Below are positions 7,451-17,323 of a stretch of 64,000 nt of DNA, in pieces; position 1 is the first letter of the stretch, and each line of letters starts with the position of its first letter. Both the position numbers and the translations under genes were made by a program. The notes below the pieces were generated by a model. The model was not told where the DNA came from and did not search any database. It saw only the letters and a program-made list of their open reading frames with translations. Location: assembly GCF_030268685.1 (NCBI RefSeq), contig NZ_BSRQ01000005.1, forward strand, positions 186,001 to 250,000. The letters run 5' to 3'. The stretch is from Microtetraspora sp. NBRC 13810. Its GTDB lineage: Bacteria; Actinomycetota; Actinomycetes; Streptosporangiales; Streptosporangiaceae.

Positions 7451-9952
7451 GTGGTTCGTTGCAGGAGATGTGCCGTGTTCATGTCGGCGTTCGGGGTGGG
7501 CGCCCTCGTCCTGGCCGGCGGCCCGACCCGCGCCACATCCGCCCTCGACCCCGCCTCCGGGCCGTCCGCCTCGGCTTTCCCGGCGCTCGGCGACTCCTCC
7601 CGCGCGGCGGCCGCGCTCGGCGCGCTCGCCGGCCGGTCCGCCCTGCTCGGCGCGGCCGCGGGCGGAGCCCGCACGCCCGGTCGGGCCCCCGCCGCCTCCC
7701 TCGGTACGGCTGCCGCGGTCTCCCTGGGTACGGCTGCCGCCGACTTTCTTCGCCTCGCCCGGTCGTTGAGGTCGGCGAGGCTCGGTGATCCGGACGACTC
7801 GTGGACCCGGTGGATCCGTACCGGGGACGCGTTCCAGTTCCGCCTGCACCTCACCGGCCAGGCCGAGGACGCCCGCGTCGCCGTCGCCGCCGACCCTGCG
7901 GGCGCGCTGTCCGCCCTCGAATGCCCGCGTCCCCGCCGGGTCACGGGGCCGGGCGGCTGGGCCGAGTGCGATCTCGGGCGTCTCTCCAGCTCCGGCGCGA
8001 TGGACGTGTGGGTCGACGTGCACGACGAGCAGGTCCGGGACGTCTCCCTCACCGCCGTGATCCGCGCCCGCAGCGGCCGAGGCGCCCCCGTCACCCGCAC
8101 CGCCCGCGCGCTGGTCAGCGGCGCTCCCGCAGGCCGCCCCTCCGGCGCCCCTGCGACTTCCCACGGTCGGGCCGGTGACAGGCGTGGGGAGAGTGGGCTG
8201 TCTGCCGTGGATCTGCCTGTTGGCGCGGGTGGGCGGCCCGCCGGTGGTCATGGCGCCGGTGGGCGTACCGGTGGTGGAGGGGCTGACGGCGGGGGTGCTG
8301 ACGGCTGGGGGGAGGCCCGTGAGCGGGCCGAGAGCTTCGGCGATTCCGGTGTCCTCGGTGCGTCCGGTACCGGTGCCGGTGCTTCCGATGCCTCTGGGGG
8401 TTCCGGTGGTTCCGGTGTCGGGGAGGGGCGGGTGCCGGGGCTTCGGGACGGCGGGGTGGAGGAAGGCGAACTGCGGTTGAGCTGGGAGGCCGTGCCTGGG
8501 GGTGGGGCGGTTCCGGCGCATGTTCACGGCCATGCCCGGGGTGGTGTCGCCGCCGGTGACGGGGCTGGTGGCTGGGGAGACGGCGATCGTCCGGCGCCGC
8601 CCGGGGTCGAGGGCGGGGGCGCTGTGGGTGGCGGGCGTGACTCGGGGAGGCAGCCGTCCGAGCGGTCGGCGTCGGCGCGGGCGGACGGGCGTGAGGGCGG
8701 AGACGGGGGTGCCGCCGATCCGCGGGCCGGTGGAGGGCACACCTCCGGTGACGGGCGGCGGGCCGATGGCGCACCGGCCGGTGGTCAGCGCGGCGGCGGG
8801 GGTGCGGAGCAGGGCAGGCCGGAGGGCACTACGGGTGCTTTGTCGGTCGAGCGCCACGACGGCGTCCCGCCGCGATTCGGCTCCACCGGCTCCACCACCC
8901 TGAACCACGGGGCCGCACACGGCCAGGGCGAAGCCGGAGCGGCCGGACAGCGTGACGGTGGCGCCGGCTCCACCGGGCGCGCGGAAGGCGGCGCCGGGGT
9001 TGCGGGGCCGGTGCAGGTGCGAGGACAGGCGCAGGCGCAAGGACAGGAACAGGCGCACGGGCAGGCGCACGGGCAGGGACAGGGGCAGGCGCAGGGGCAA
9101 GGGCGGGGTGGTGCTCGGTGGGGTGGTGCGGAGTCGCGGGGGGTGCGCGGGCAGCGTGGCGGTGAGTCGCGGGCCGGGCGTGGGCGTGCCGGGGAGGCCG
9201 GGCGCGGAGGCGCCGAGTCGCGGCGGGCTGCCGGACGCGGTGGCACCGGCCTGCCGAACGGCTCTGGGGCGCCGCAGAACGGTGCCGCGTGGCGAGGTCC
9301 CGATACGGCGGCCGCCGTACAGCCGCGGCCCCTGCCCGAGGTGCGGGTTCCCGCGGTCCCGGCGCCCGCGGTGGCGTTCCCACCGGCCGGTTCCACAGCG
9401 AACACCCCGTCGGCGGGCTCGAAGAGCCCGCTCGCCGGTTCCACAGCGAACAGCCCGTCGGTGGGCTCGAACACTCCGCTCGCCGGTTCGGTCGCGAACA
9501 GCCCGTTGGCCGGTTTCGGTGAGCACAACCCGCCGGCCGGTTCGGTGGCGCGGAATCCGGCGACCGGTTCCGCCGCGAACAGTCCTGGGGCGGTGGATCC
9601 GTCGGTGACGTCAGGGGGGCTGCCGGTCGTGCCGCCTCCGGCGGGGATCGCCGAAGGGGCGCTGCCGACGGCTGGGACATATGACAATAATTCGCCTGTA
9701 TTCGGATATACCGGATCGGGCGAAGGGGTGCCGCCCAGGGCGGGGGAGCAGTCCTCGGCCGCTCCCGTGGTGCCGCCGGCGGGACAATTCCGTGCGGTCG
9801 TGCCGGCGGAGTCGGGGGAGGAGGCCGCCGAAGCCGGGGCGCTGACCGGCGTTCGCGGACCGGTCGCGGCCCTGGTCGCGGTACTGTTCTTGCTCGGTGC
9901 CCTCTGGGTGCAGACATCCCTGCGGCGACGCCGGACAGATCGACGGCTCTAA
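7451..9952 (+). CDS. Exported Gly/Ala-rich low-complexity protein with C-terminal membrane anchor
   Basis: 833 residues from GTG 7451, chosen because GGGGGA lies about 8 bp upstream; TTG 7430 would add seven residues. A signal peptide occupies about residues 1-27. A folded-looking segment of about 110-215 contains alternating hydrophobic strands and two cysteines. Several hundred residues of Gly/Ala/Arg/Gln-rich sequence follow, including hexamer repeats of the GQAQGQ type (about 9020-9110) and 11-residue repeats of the AGSTANSP type (about 9385-9590). It ends with one membrane helix and an RRRRTDRR tail. This looks like a surface or wall-spanning protein anchored by its C-terminus. No family is recognised. 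It is codirectional with a second exported protein. Confidence 0.6.
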   Translation: MVRCRRCAVFMSAFGVGALVLAGGPTRATSALDPASGPSASAFPALGDSSRAAAALGALAGRSALLGAAAGGARTPGRAPAASLGTAAAVSLGTAAADFLRLARSLRSARLGDPDDSWTRWIRTGDAFQFRLHLTGQAEDARVAVAADPAGALSALECPRPRRVTGPGGWAECDLGRLSSSGAMDVWVDVHDEQVRDVSLTAVIRARSGRGAPVTRTARALVSGAPAGRPSGAPATSHGRAGDRRGESGLSAVDLPVGAGGRPAGGHGAGGRTGGGGADGGGADGWGEARERAESFGDSGVLGASGTGAGASDASGGSGGSGVGEGRVPGLRDGGVEEGELRLSWEAVPGGGAVPAHVHGHARGGVAAGDGAGGWGDGDRPAPPGVEGGGAVGGGRDSGRQPSERSASARADGREGGDGGAADPRAGGGHTSGDGRRADGAPAGGQRGGGGAEQGRPEGTTGALSVERHDGVPPRFGSTGSTTLNHGAAHGQGEAGAAGQRDGGAGSTGRAEGGAGVAGPVQVRGQAQAQGQEQAHGQAHGQGQGQAQGQGRGGARWGGAESRGVRGQRGGESRAGRGRAGEAGRGGAESRRAAGRGGTGLPNGSGAPQNGAAWRGPDTAAAVQPRPLPEVRVPAVPAPAVAFPPAGSTANTPSAGSKSPLAGSTANSPSVGSNTPLAGSVANSPLAGFGEHNPPAGSVARNPATGSAANSPGAVDPSVTSGGLPVVPPPAGIAEGALPTAGTYDNNSPVFGYTGSGEGVPPRAGEQSSAAPVVPPAGQFRAVVPAESGEEAAEAGALTGVRGPVAALVAVLFLLGALWVQTSLRRRRTDRRL

Positions 9953-10040
9953 GCGGTGTTCTGAAACGGACTTTGCCGTTACTTTTGTCCAACTAGTATT
10001 TCCCTTGACTTGTTCGCTCGGGAATCATCGGAGGGCACCG

Positions 10041-11639
10041 GTGGCGGCACGCGGGCGCTCGGCGGCAGTGTCCGCCGTGGCCATTACCCTCGGCCTGTCC
10101 GGGATGGGGCTGCTGGGCGCGGCCTCGCTCAACGGGCCGATCGCGAACGCGGCGAGCGGGCAGGGCTCTCCCCCTGTCCCCGACCAACTGGAGCCCACGG
10201 ACAACGTCGGGTCCGAGATCCCGCCCCTGGAGTCCGACCCGATCGTGACCGTCACGATCACCACGACGCCTCCTCCGGAGCCCACGTCCGTGACGACCAC
10301 GGTGACCGTCACGCCGACGAAGACGTCGAAGGCCCCCACGCCGCCGCCCGAGCCCGCGGAGCCGGTGGAGACGACCACCCAGGCTCCCGCGCCCCCGCCG
10401 GTCGAGCAGCCTCCGCCGATCGCCCCGACCACCGCCGAGCCGACCGACGAGCCCGCGGTCACGCTGCCGACGGCCGAGGGCCTGCCTCAGCCCTCGGTGC
10501 CGCCGACGCCGACGGTGTCGCCCACGTCGGAGCCGAGTTCCGACTCGGTGCCGATCCAGTTGCGCGGGGCGCCTCCCGAGTTCGACGAGGTCACGCTGAG
10601 CAGGCAGCTCGGCATCCCGGCACTGATCCTGGTGCTGCTCGCGCTCTTCGCGGTGCTCATCTTCGAGGGCAGGCTGCGCAGGCTCGCGCACGCCGCCGCC
10701 GTACGCAAGGCGGGTCCCCGCCCGGCAGGCCGGCACCGCGGCGGCGCGGGCACGCCCGCCGTGCCCGGGTACGAGGGTTACCCCGCGGGCCCCGGCTACG
10801 CCTCCGGTTACGCGCAGGCGTCCTACCCCGGCGGCACCGCCTACGCGCCGATCATCAGCTTCGTCCCCGTGCAGACCTACCCGGTCGCCTACCAGCAGCA
10901 GCCCTACCCCGGGGGCCAGGGCTACCCGGCCCCCGACCAGGCGCCGACCACCCCCGAGTACGGCGCCGTCCCCGGCCACAGCGCCGCCTCCGGCCACAGC
11001 GCCGTCCCCGGCCACGGCCCGGATCCCACGGCCCAGTACGGCACGGCGACCGTCCCCGAGCACGCCCCCGGCGCCGTGCCGGACCCCACCGGCACGCCGG
11101 GACACGGCACCGCGTCCACCCCTGACCAGGCCCCCGGAGCCCTGTTCGACGGCACGACGGCGCCGGCATCCGTGCCGGAGCAGGCCGGTGCCGGTCTCGC
11201 GGCCGAGCGGGGCGGGGTGCCCGAGTCTCCGTCGCACGGCGGTGAGCCCGTGTCGCCGCAGGGGGGCGCCGGTGTGACGGCGGGTCTCGCGGGTGCGGCG
11301 GAGCCGGTTCCGGGCGGGCCCGCGCCGGTGCCGCTTCCCGGTGGGCTGGCGGCCGTTCCCGAGGTCCCGCCCGCGGTGAGCCCCTTCAGCGCCTTCACCC
11401 CGTATACGGAGTCCACCCCAGGAGCGGGACAGCCCGCCGAAGCGCCTGTGACGCCGGAGACCGTCCCGGCCAAGGACGCGGAGCCCCGGCAGAGCGGGGG
11501 ACCGCAGGCCGGCACGGGACCGGACGGCACCGCAGTCTTCACCATGCCGCCGATCGACCAGCCGACCGCCGAGGACCCGAAGCCGGACCCGAAGCCGGAC
11601 CCGAAGCGCGGCCGGAACAAGCGCGGCCGGAAGAAGTAA
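10041..11639 (+). CDS. Exported Pro/Thr-rich single-pass membrane protein
   Basis: 532 residues from GTG 10041, which has GGAGGG at 10030-10035; the open frame extends upstream without a better start. An Ala-rich signal peptide is followed by an external Pro/Thr/Glu-rich stretch (TTTPPPEPTS-type), a membrane helix at about residues 190-215 (PALILVLLALFAVL) and a long Pro/Gly/Tyr-rich cytoplasmic tail ending in a strongly basic KRGRNKRGRKK sequence. The previous gene is also exported and low-complexity, so the two may work together at the envelope. No domain is recognised and no function is assigned. Confidence 0.65.
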   Translation: MAARGRSAAVSAVAITLGLSGMGLLGAASLNGPIANAASGQGSPPVPDQLEPTDNVGSEIPPLESDPIVTVTITTTPPPEPTSVTTTVTVTPTKTSKAPTPPPEPAEPVETTTQAPAPPPVEQPPPIAPTTAEPTDEPAVTLPTAEGLPQPSVPPTPTVSPTSEPSSDSVPIQLRGAPPEFDEVTLSRQLGIPALILVLLALFAVLIFEGRLRRLAHAAAVRKAGPRPAGRHRGGAGTPAVPGYEGYPAGPGYASGYAQASYPGGTAYAPIISFVPVQTYPVAYQQQPYPGGQGYPAPDQAPTTPEYGAVPGHSAASGHSAVPGHGPDPTAQYGTATVPEHAPGAVPDPTGTPGHGTASTPDQAPGALFDGTTAPASVPEQAGAGLAAERGGVPESPSHGGEPVSPQGGAGVTAGLAGAAEPVPGGPAPVPLPGGLAAVPEVPPAVSPFSAFTPYTESTPGAGQPAEAPVTPETVPAKDAEPRQSGGPQAGTGPDGTAVFTMPPIDQPTAEDPKPDPKPDPKRGRNKRGRKK

Positions 11640-11749
11640 GCACCCGACGGGCCGCGGTCCCGCGACGGTGAGCCGAGGCCGCGGACCAAGCGTGTCGCGG
11701 GCCGAGGCTGCGGGCCAAGCGTTGCGGGCCGGGGCTGTGCGTTGCCTGT

Positions 11750-11905
11750 GGCTACCTCGGCGGCTCCGGCCCGCCGAGTACGAGAAGCACCGCCTGTGGC
11801 GTCGCGCTACCTGAGGGACTGCTCCCCGCGCCGATCTTCACCCCGGGGACCAGGGCAGAGGTCGGCGAGCATGACGAGAACGTCTGCTACGAGGCCGAAG
11901 TCGCC
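11750..11905 (+). pseudogene. purC: purC (SAICAR synthetase) fragment, frameshifted remnant
   Basis: The plus strand encodes, across at least one frameshift, GYLGGSG, then AEYEKH, then CGVALPEGLLPAPIFTP and GEHDENVCYE. These follow the order of conserved PurC segments around the SGS..EY, CGI.LPEGL, P.IFTP.TKAE and GEHDEN region. Only some 50-60 codons of a family of about 300 residues remain; there is no start, no N-terminal ATP-binding part and no C-terminus. The intact TetR gene on the other strand ends just downstream at 11928. I infer a decayed purC-like copy left by an old rearrangement. Recognition is by eye. Confidence 0.55.
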
Positions 11906-11927
11906 GTCCGGCCCGACGATGTGGGCG

Positions 11928-12518
11928 TCAAGCTTCTTGTCGTAGGTCGGCTTGCTCCAGGCCCGCGAGCCAGCGGGTGACGACGGCTTCGATGAACTCT
12001 TCGGTGACTTCGCGTCGGTCGAAGTAGAGGCGGGCGAGGACGGGTGCGTAGAGGAGTGTGTATTCGTCTTCCGTGATCTGCCGGCCGGAGGGTTCCAGCA
12101 GCTTGTTGAGGGCCGCGCGGCGGTCGGTACCGATCTCGACGAGGGCTTGGGCGCTGTCCGGGTCGCGGTCCGCCTCGGCGGCCACGGCGGGCACCGCGAT
12201 GCGGGCTGCCGGAACGTTCAGGCCCGCGGCCAGGCTGGTGAGCCATGCGATGGCGACGGTGCGCAGGTCGGTGCCGGGCTGGGGATAGCCGACGTCGGGG
12301 CCTTCGAGAATGAGGTCGAAGAGCAGGGCCGCGCGGGTGGGCCAGTGCCGGTAGAGGGTCTGGCGGGTGATGTCGGCGCGTTCGGCCAGCAGGGTGTACG
12401 TCAGTCCGGTGGGGCCGACCTCGGGCAGCAGGCTGCGGGCGACGGCCAGTGCGTGGGCGCGGGTGCGCTGGACACGGGGGTTGCCGGCTTCCGGACGGCG
12501 GCGGTGGACAGACGTCAT
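11928..12518 (-). CDS. TetR/AcrR family transcriptional regulator
   Basis: About 196 residues. The N-terminal TetR HTH is clear (LAERADITRQTLYRHWPTR) and is followed by an all-helical ligand-binding half. Start choice is uncertain: ATG codons at 12539, 12530, 12527 and 12518 are all in frame and none has a convincing ribosome site. It is divergent from the alpha/beta hydrolase gene at 12745, and three copies of ATTGTGTGATT lie between them, so it probably represses itself and the hydrolase. The inducing ligand is unknown. Confidence 0.85.
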   Translation of the reverse strand: MTSVHRRRPEAGNPRVQRTRAHALAVARSLLPEVGPTGLTYTLLAERADITRQTLYRHWPTRAALLFDLILEGPDVGYPQPGTDLRTVAIAWLTSLAAGLNVPAARIAVPAVAAEADRDPDSAQALVEIGTDRRAALNKLLEPSGRQITEDEYTLLYAPVLARLYFDRREVTEEFIEAVVTRWLAGLEQADLRQEA

Positions 12519-12548
12519 CTCCCGCATCATACCGCGCAACTCATACGC

Positions 12549-12630
12549 ATTGTGTGATTGACTTCACACCGACAATCACACAATGTGTGTGATATATCTT
12601 TGGGTCATGGATCATACGGATTGTGTGATT
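12549..12630. promoter_or_regulatory. Operator cluster: three ATTGTGTGATT sites
   Basis: ATTGTGTGATT occurs at 12549-12559 and 12620-12630 and in inverted orientation at 12574-12584. The two direct copies share a CATACG-type flank. The sites occupy the divergent promoter region between the TetR gene and the hydrolase gene, where an autoregulatory TetR repressor would bind. Confidence 0.6.
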
Positions 12631-12744
12631 CATGACCCCACACCACACCGGCGCGCGGGCACCGCTTCCCGCGACCAAGCAGATCCGTGCGGGCAGCGCA
12701 CCACCACGCTGCTCCACCATTGATCACTCGACGGAAGAATCCCC

Positions 12745-13545
12745 ATGTCAACACGCGTCCTGCCCGAGCCGACGTTCGCCCGTACCCGGCTCGGCTCCGG
12801 CCCCGCACTGGTCGTCGCCCACGGCGCAAGCAGCAGCTTCGAAGGCACCTGGGGGCCGATCCTTGAGGGCCTCACCGCCCACCACACCGTTGTCGGCATC
12901 GACTACCCCGGCAGCGGCGTCACCCCCCGCTCCGAGACCCCCCTGTCCCTGGACGACCTGGCCGACCAAATGGTCGCCGCGGCGGTCGCCGAAGGGCTGG
13001 ACACCTTCGCCCTCGCGGGCTTCTCCCTCGGCGGCCCCGTCGCGATCCGCGCCGCCGTCCGCCATCCTGAGCGCGTCAGCGCCCTCGTCCTGACCGCCGC
13101 CTTCGCCCACCCGGACAACAACCTTGCTCTGATCGGCTCGGTCTGGAAACAGCTGGCCGAATCGGGCGACCGCGAGCTGCTGGCAGAGTTCCTCCTCCCG
13201 GTCGCCCTCGGCTCCCGGGCGCTGGAAGCACTTCCGGCCGACCGATTGCGGGCGACCCTCGGCTACACGGCCGCTTCGAGTGCGGACGGCACCCCGGAGC
13301 AGGTCGCCCTCGTCATACGAGCCGACGTCCGGGACGACCTCGCCAAGATCCATGTCCCCACCCTGGTGATCTCCACCACGGCCGACCGGACGGTCGCCCC
13401 CACCCTGCACCACCAACTCGCCGAGCAGATCACCGGCGCGCAGCTCGCCGAGATCGACGCCGGCCACGTCGTCGGGCTTGAGCGCCCCGAGGAGTGGCTG
13501 CGACTCATCACCGGCTTCCTCAACAGGCAGGACCACAGCGCCTGA
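12745..13545 (+). CDS. Alpha/beta-fold hydrolase
   Basis: 266 residues, a typical single-domain length. The nucleophile elbow GFSLGG places Ser94, the likely acid is Asp214 in TTADRTV, and the likely base is His241 in GHVVG; an HGASSS oxyanion loop lies near residue 30. ATG 12745 has GGAAG about 8 bp upstream. It is divergent from a TetR regulator and followed by cupin and reductase genes, suggesting a small inducible detoxification or catabolic set. The substrate cannot be read from the sequence. Confidence 0.85.
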   Translation: MSTRVLPEPTFARTRLGSGPALVVAHGASSSFEGTWGPILEGLTAHHTVVGIDYPGSGVTPRSETPLSLDDLADQMVAAAVAEGLDTFALAGFSLGGPVAIRAAVRHPERVSALVLTAAFAHPDNNLALIGSVWKQLAESGDRELLAEFLLPVALGSRALEALPADRLRATLGYTAASSADGTPEQVALVIRADVRDDLAKIHVPTLVISTTADRTVAPTLHHQLAEQITGAQLAEIDAGHVVGLERPEEWLRLITGFLNRQDHSA

Positions 13546-13658
13546 TCACCAGCCGCCGTCGCAGTGGCACCGCCTGACGGGAGTCGGCCGCGCTCTCCCC
13601 CAGGGACTGCGCATCGCCGCCGCGGCGGACACGAACACGAGAGAAAGCACCTGAAAGC

Positions 13659-14135
13659 ATGACCATCGCCAATCCCTTCCTTGTCAGAGCCGACGAAGGA
13701 CAGTACGTCTGGCGTCTGGGCGCCATGATGAGGCTCCTCGCCGTCGGAGCGCAGACCCAGGGCCGGTTCTGGCTCTCAGAGCTGACCGCCCCGCAGGGCA
13801 GCGGCGCCGGCCTGCACCTGCACACCCGCGAGGACGAGACCTTCATGGTCGCCGAAGGCGAACTCACCGTGCGGGTGGGCGACCAGCCCCTGGAACTGGG
13901 ACCGGGGGACATCGCGTACGGCCCGCGGAATCTGCCCCACAGCTACCGCGTGGAGTCGCCGAACGCCCGCTTCTACGTCCTGGGCACGCCGGCCGGCTTC
14001 GAGAACTGGTTCTTCGAGACAGGCACCAAGGTGGACGACCCGTCCTCCTTCCCGCCTCCCGGCTTCGTGGAGGAGTTCCCCGACCCCGCCACGCTGGCGG
14101 CCTCACTCGTCAAGTACGGCGCCAAGGTGCTCTAG
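13659..14135 (+). CDS. Cupin domain protein
   Basis: 158 residues forming one cupin barrel. Motif 1 is HLHTREDETF, followed by G(D/E)-rich turns, and motif 2 is GPGDIAYGPRNLPHSY, giving two His plus a Glu and a later His as metal ligands. It is similar to stand-alone quercetinase-like/oxalate-like cupins of actinobacteria, but the substrate is unknown. It starts 113 bp after the hydrolase and may share its regulation. Confidence 0.82.
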   Translation: MTIANPFLVRADEGQYVWRLGAMMRLLAVGAQTQGRFWLSELTAPQGSGAGLHLHTREDETFMVAEGELTVRVGDQPLELGPGDIAYGPRNLPHSYRVESPNARFYVLGTPAGFENWFFETGTKVDDPSSFPPPGFVEEFPDPATLAASLVKYGAKVL

Positions 14136-14261
14136 CCGTGGGACGGCCGCGGCGGAGAGTTCCGGCGGGCGGTGCGCGGCCCGCTGTCACAGGCGTCCGA
14201 CCGGACTGCACAGAACACCCCTGACCATCAACCACCCTTACCGCTTGTGTGGAGGAACACC

Positions 14262-14837
14262 ATGAGAAAGATCACCGCCAGCCTGTTCGTCGCGCTCGAC
14301 GGCGTCGTGGAAGCGCCCGACCAGTGGCACTTTCCGTACTCCAACGACGAGATGGGCCAGGCCGTGGCCGGGGTCCTCGGCGCGGCCGACACCCTCCTGT
14401 TCGGCAGGAAGACCTACGAAGCCTTCGCCGAAGCCTGGCCGGGGCGGGAGGCGGCCGACGGCCCGGAGGCGGACTTCGCCAAGAAGCTCGGCGACGTCCG
14501 CAAAATCGTCGCCTCGCGGAGCGATCTGACGTTCACCTGGCGGAACTCCGAACAGCTCAAGGGCGACCTGATCGACGCCGTGACCGCCCTGAAGAACGAG
14601 CCCGGCGGGGAGATCTCCCTCAGCGGCTCGGTCTCGGTCGTCCGCCAGTTCCTCGCCCACGAACTGCTGGACGAACTGCACCTGCTGGTGCACCCGATCG
14701 CGGTTCGCACCGGCATGCGGCTGTTCGACGAGGGCGACCAGCCGGTTGCCCTGCGGCTGGTGGCGTCCACGACGTTCCGCACCGGCGTCCTCCACCTGGT
14801 CTACGCACCCGCCGGGACGGCCGCCGACGCCACCTGA
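14262..14837 (+). CDS. Dihydrofolate reductase family / RibD C-terminal-like reductase
   Basis: 191 residues starting at ATG 14262, which has GGAGG at 14251-14255; the open frame further upstream is not used. Family features are the N-terminal SLFVALDGVVEAP strand, DTLLFGRKTYE (NADP-binding region) and GEISLSGSVSVVRQFL, which resemble YyaP/YwjB-type DHFR-fold proteins. The biological substrate is unknown. It follows the cupin gene in the same direction and ends convergent to a TetR gene. Confidence 0.82.
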   Translation: MRKITASLFVALDGVVEAPDQWHFPYSNDEMGQAVAGVLGAADTLLFGRKTYEAFAEAWPGREAADGPEADFAKKLGDVRKIVASRSDLTFTWRNSEQLKGDLIDAVTALKNEPGGEISLSGSVSVVRQFLAHELLDELHLLVHPIAVRTGMRLFDEGDQPVALRLVASTTFRTGVLHLVYAPAGTAADAT

Positions 14838-14878
14838 GGCGTGACCGCGGATCTTTGACGGCGGTTCCGGCGCAGCTC

Positions 14879-14903
14879 ATCGCCCGAGCTCAGCTCGGGC
14901 GAT
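14879..14903. terminator. Perfect 12-bp inverted repeat between convergent genes
   Basis: ATCGCCCGAGCT at 14879-14890 and its exact complement AGCTCGGGCGAT at 14892-14903 are separated by one base. The repeat lies between the converging reductase and TetR genes, where a bidirectional rho-independent terminator is expected. There is no T tract, and the one-base spacer means the loop must open a few pairs, so a protein-binding palindrome is an alternative. Confidence 0.5.
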
Positions 14904-14952
14904 GACTGCGTTCCGGGCCGGCTCGCAGGTCGGGTGGTCGTCCCGGGTGAGG

Positions 14953-15555
14953 TCAGGTGAAGACGCCGGCGCGGGCCGCTGCCAGGGCGGCGTCGGCGGC
15001 TTTGACGGCCGTGCCGGCATCGACGGGTTCGCCGGTGATGAAGAGGCGGTAGTAGATCGGGGCGACGGCGGTTCGTACCGTTTCGGCGGGGTCGGTGCCC
15101 TCGGGGAGCTCGCCGCGGGCGATGGCACGGCGCACGATGACGGCGGACTGCTCGTGGCGGGCGGCGAAGAAGGCGTGCAGGGCCTGGGCCGTCGCGGGGC
15201 TTCGCACGGCCGCCGAGACGAAGGCCCGGGACACCGGCCCGGCGCCGGGGTCGGCGAAGCCGGACACCACCAGCCCGACCAGGGCGCGCAGGTCGCCTTC
15301 GATGCCGCCGGTGTCGGGCAGCGGCCACGGCTCGCCGCTCGCCAGGTCGAGGGCGTCGGCGGCGAGCGCGGCCGGGGTGCCCCAGCGCCGGTAGACCGTC
15401 GTCTTGTGCACGCCGGACCGCTCGGCGACCGCCTCCACGGTGAGCCCTTCGAAGCCCTTCTCGGCCAGCTCGGCGAGGGTGGCCTCACGCACGGCCCGGC
15501 GGGTCTGCGCGGTCCTGCCGCCCGGCCGGGCCGCGCCCGGCGTGATCGTGGACAC
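14953..15555 (-). CDS. TetR family regulator of the ABC-F/vgb operon
   Basis: 200 residues. The N-terminal HTH (AERSGVHKTTVYRRW, about 40-60) is standard TetR, and the C-terminal half resembles the TetR_C ligand-binding domain of AcrR-type repressors. It is divergent from the ABC-F and virginiamycin-lyase genes, and a TetR-type palindrome (15612-15632) sits in the shared intergenic region. This suggests a drug-responsive repressor of those resistance genes, possibly sensing streptogramins. That inference is from position only. Confidence 0.88.
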   Translation of the reverse strand: MSTITPGAARPGGRTAQTRRAVREATLAELAEKGFEGLTVEAVAERSGVHKTTVYRRWGTPAALAADALDLASGEPWPLPDTGGIEGDLRALVGLVVSGFADPGAGPVSRAFVSAAVRSPATAQALHAFFAARHEQSAVIVRRAIARGELPEGTDPAETVRTAVAPIYYRLFITGEPVDAGTAVKAADAALAAARAGVFT

Positions 15556-15611
15556 GCGCCCTCCAAGGAAACCCGGTTGCTACGACGGTACCGGCTCTGA
15601 CATCATCAGCT

Positions 15612-15632
15612 TAACGCAACAAAGTTGTGTTA
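15612..15632. promoter_or_regulatory. TetR-type operator palindrome
   Basis: TAACGCAAC at 15612-15620, AAA, then GTTGTGTTA at 15624-15632: a 9-bp inverted repeat with a single mismatch. It lies about 57 bp upstream of the TetR start and 90 bp upstream of the ABC-F start, where one repressor dimer could control both. Confidence 0.65.
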
Positions 15633-15721
15633 GCAGTCGGCAACCAGAGGAGCGCAGCAGCGATGGTCCTTTACCCCGATCACCGTGTATCGGCCGCCCA
15701 CACCGTGTTTCGGAGGTTCGC

Positions 15722-17319
<1,598 letters not shown>

Positions 17320-17323
<4 letters not shown>

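Noticed and set aside
6923..9526. 867-codon minus-strand frame opposite the Gly/Ala-rich exported protein
   Set aside because: The plus-strand frame has a signal peptide, a folded segment and a C-terminal membrane helix; the minus frame is Arg/Pro-rich with no start signals. Low complexity keeps some doubt.
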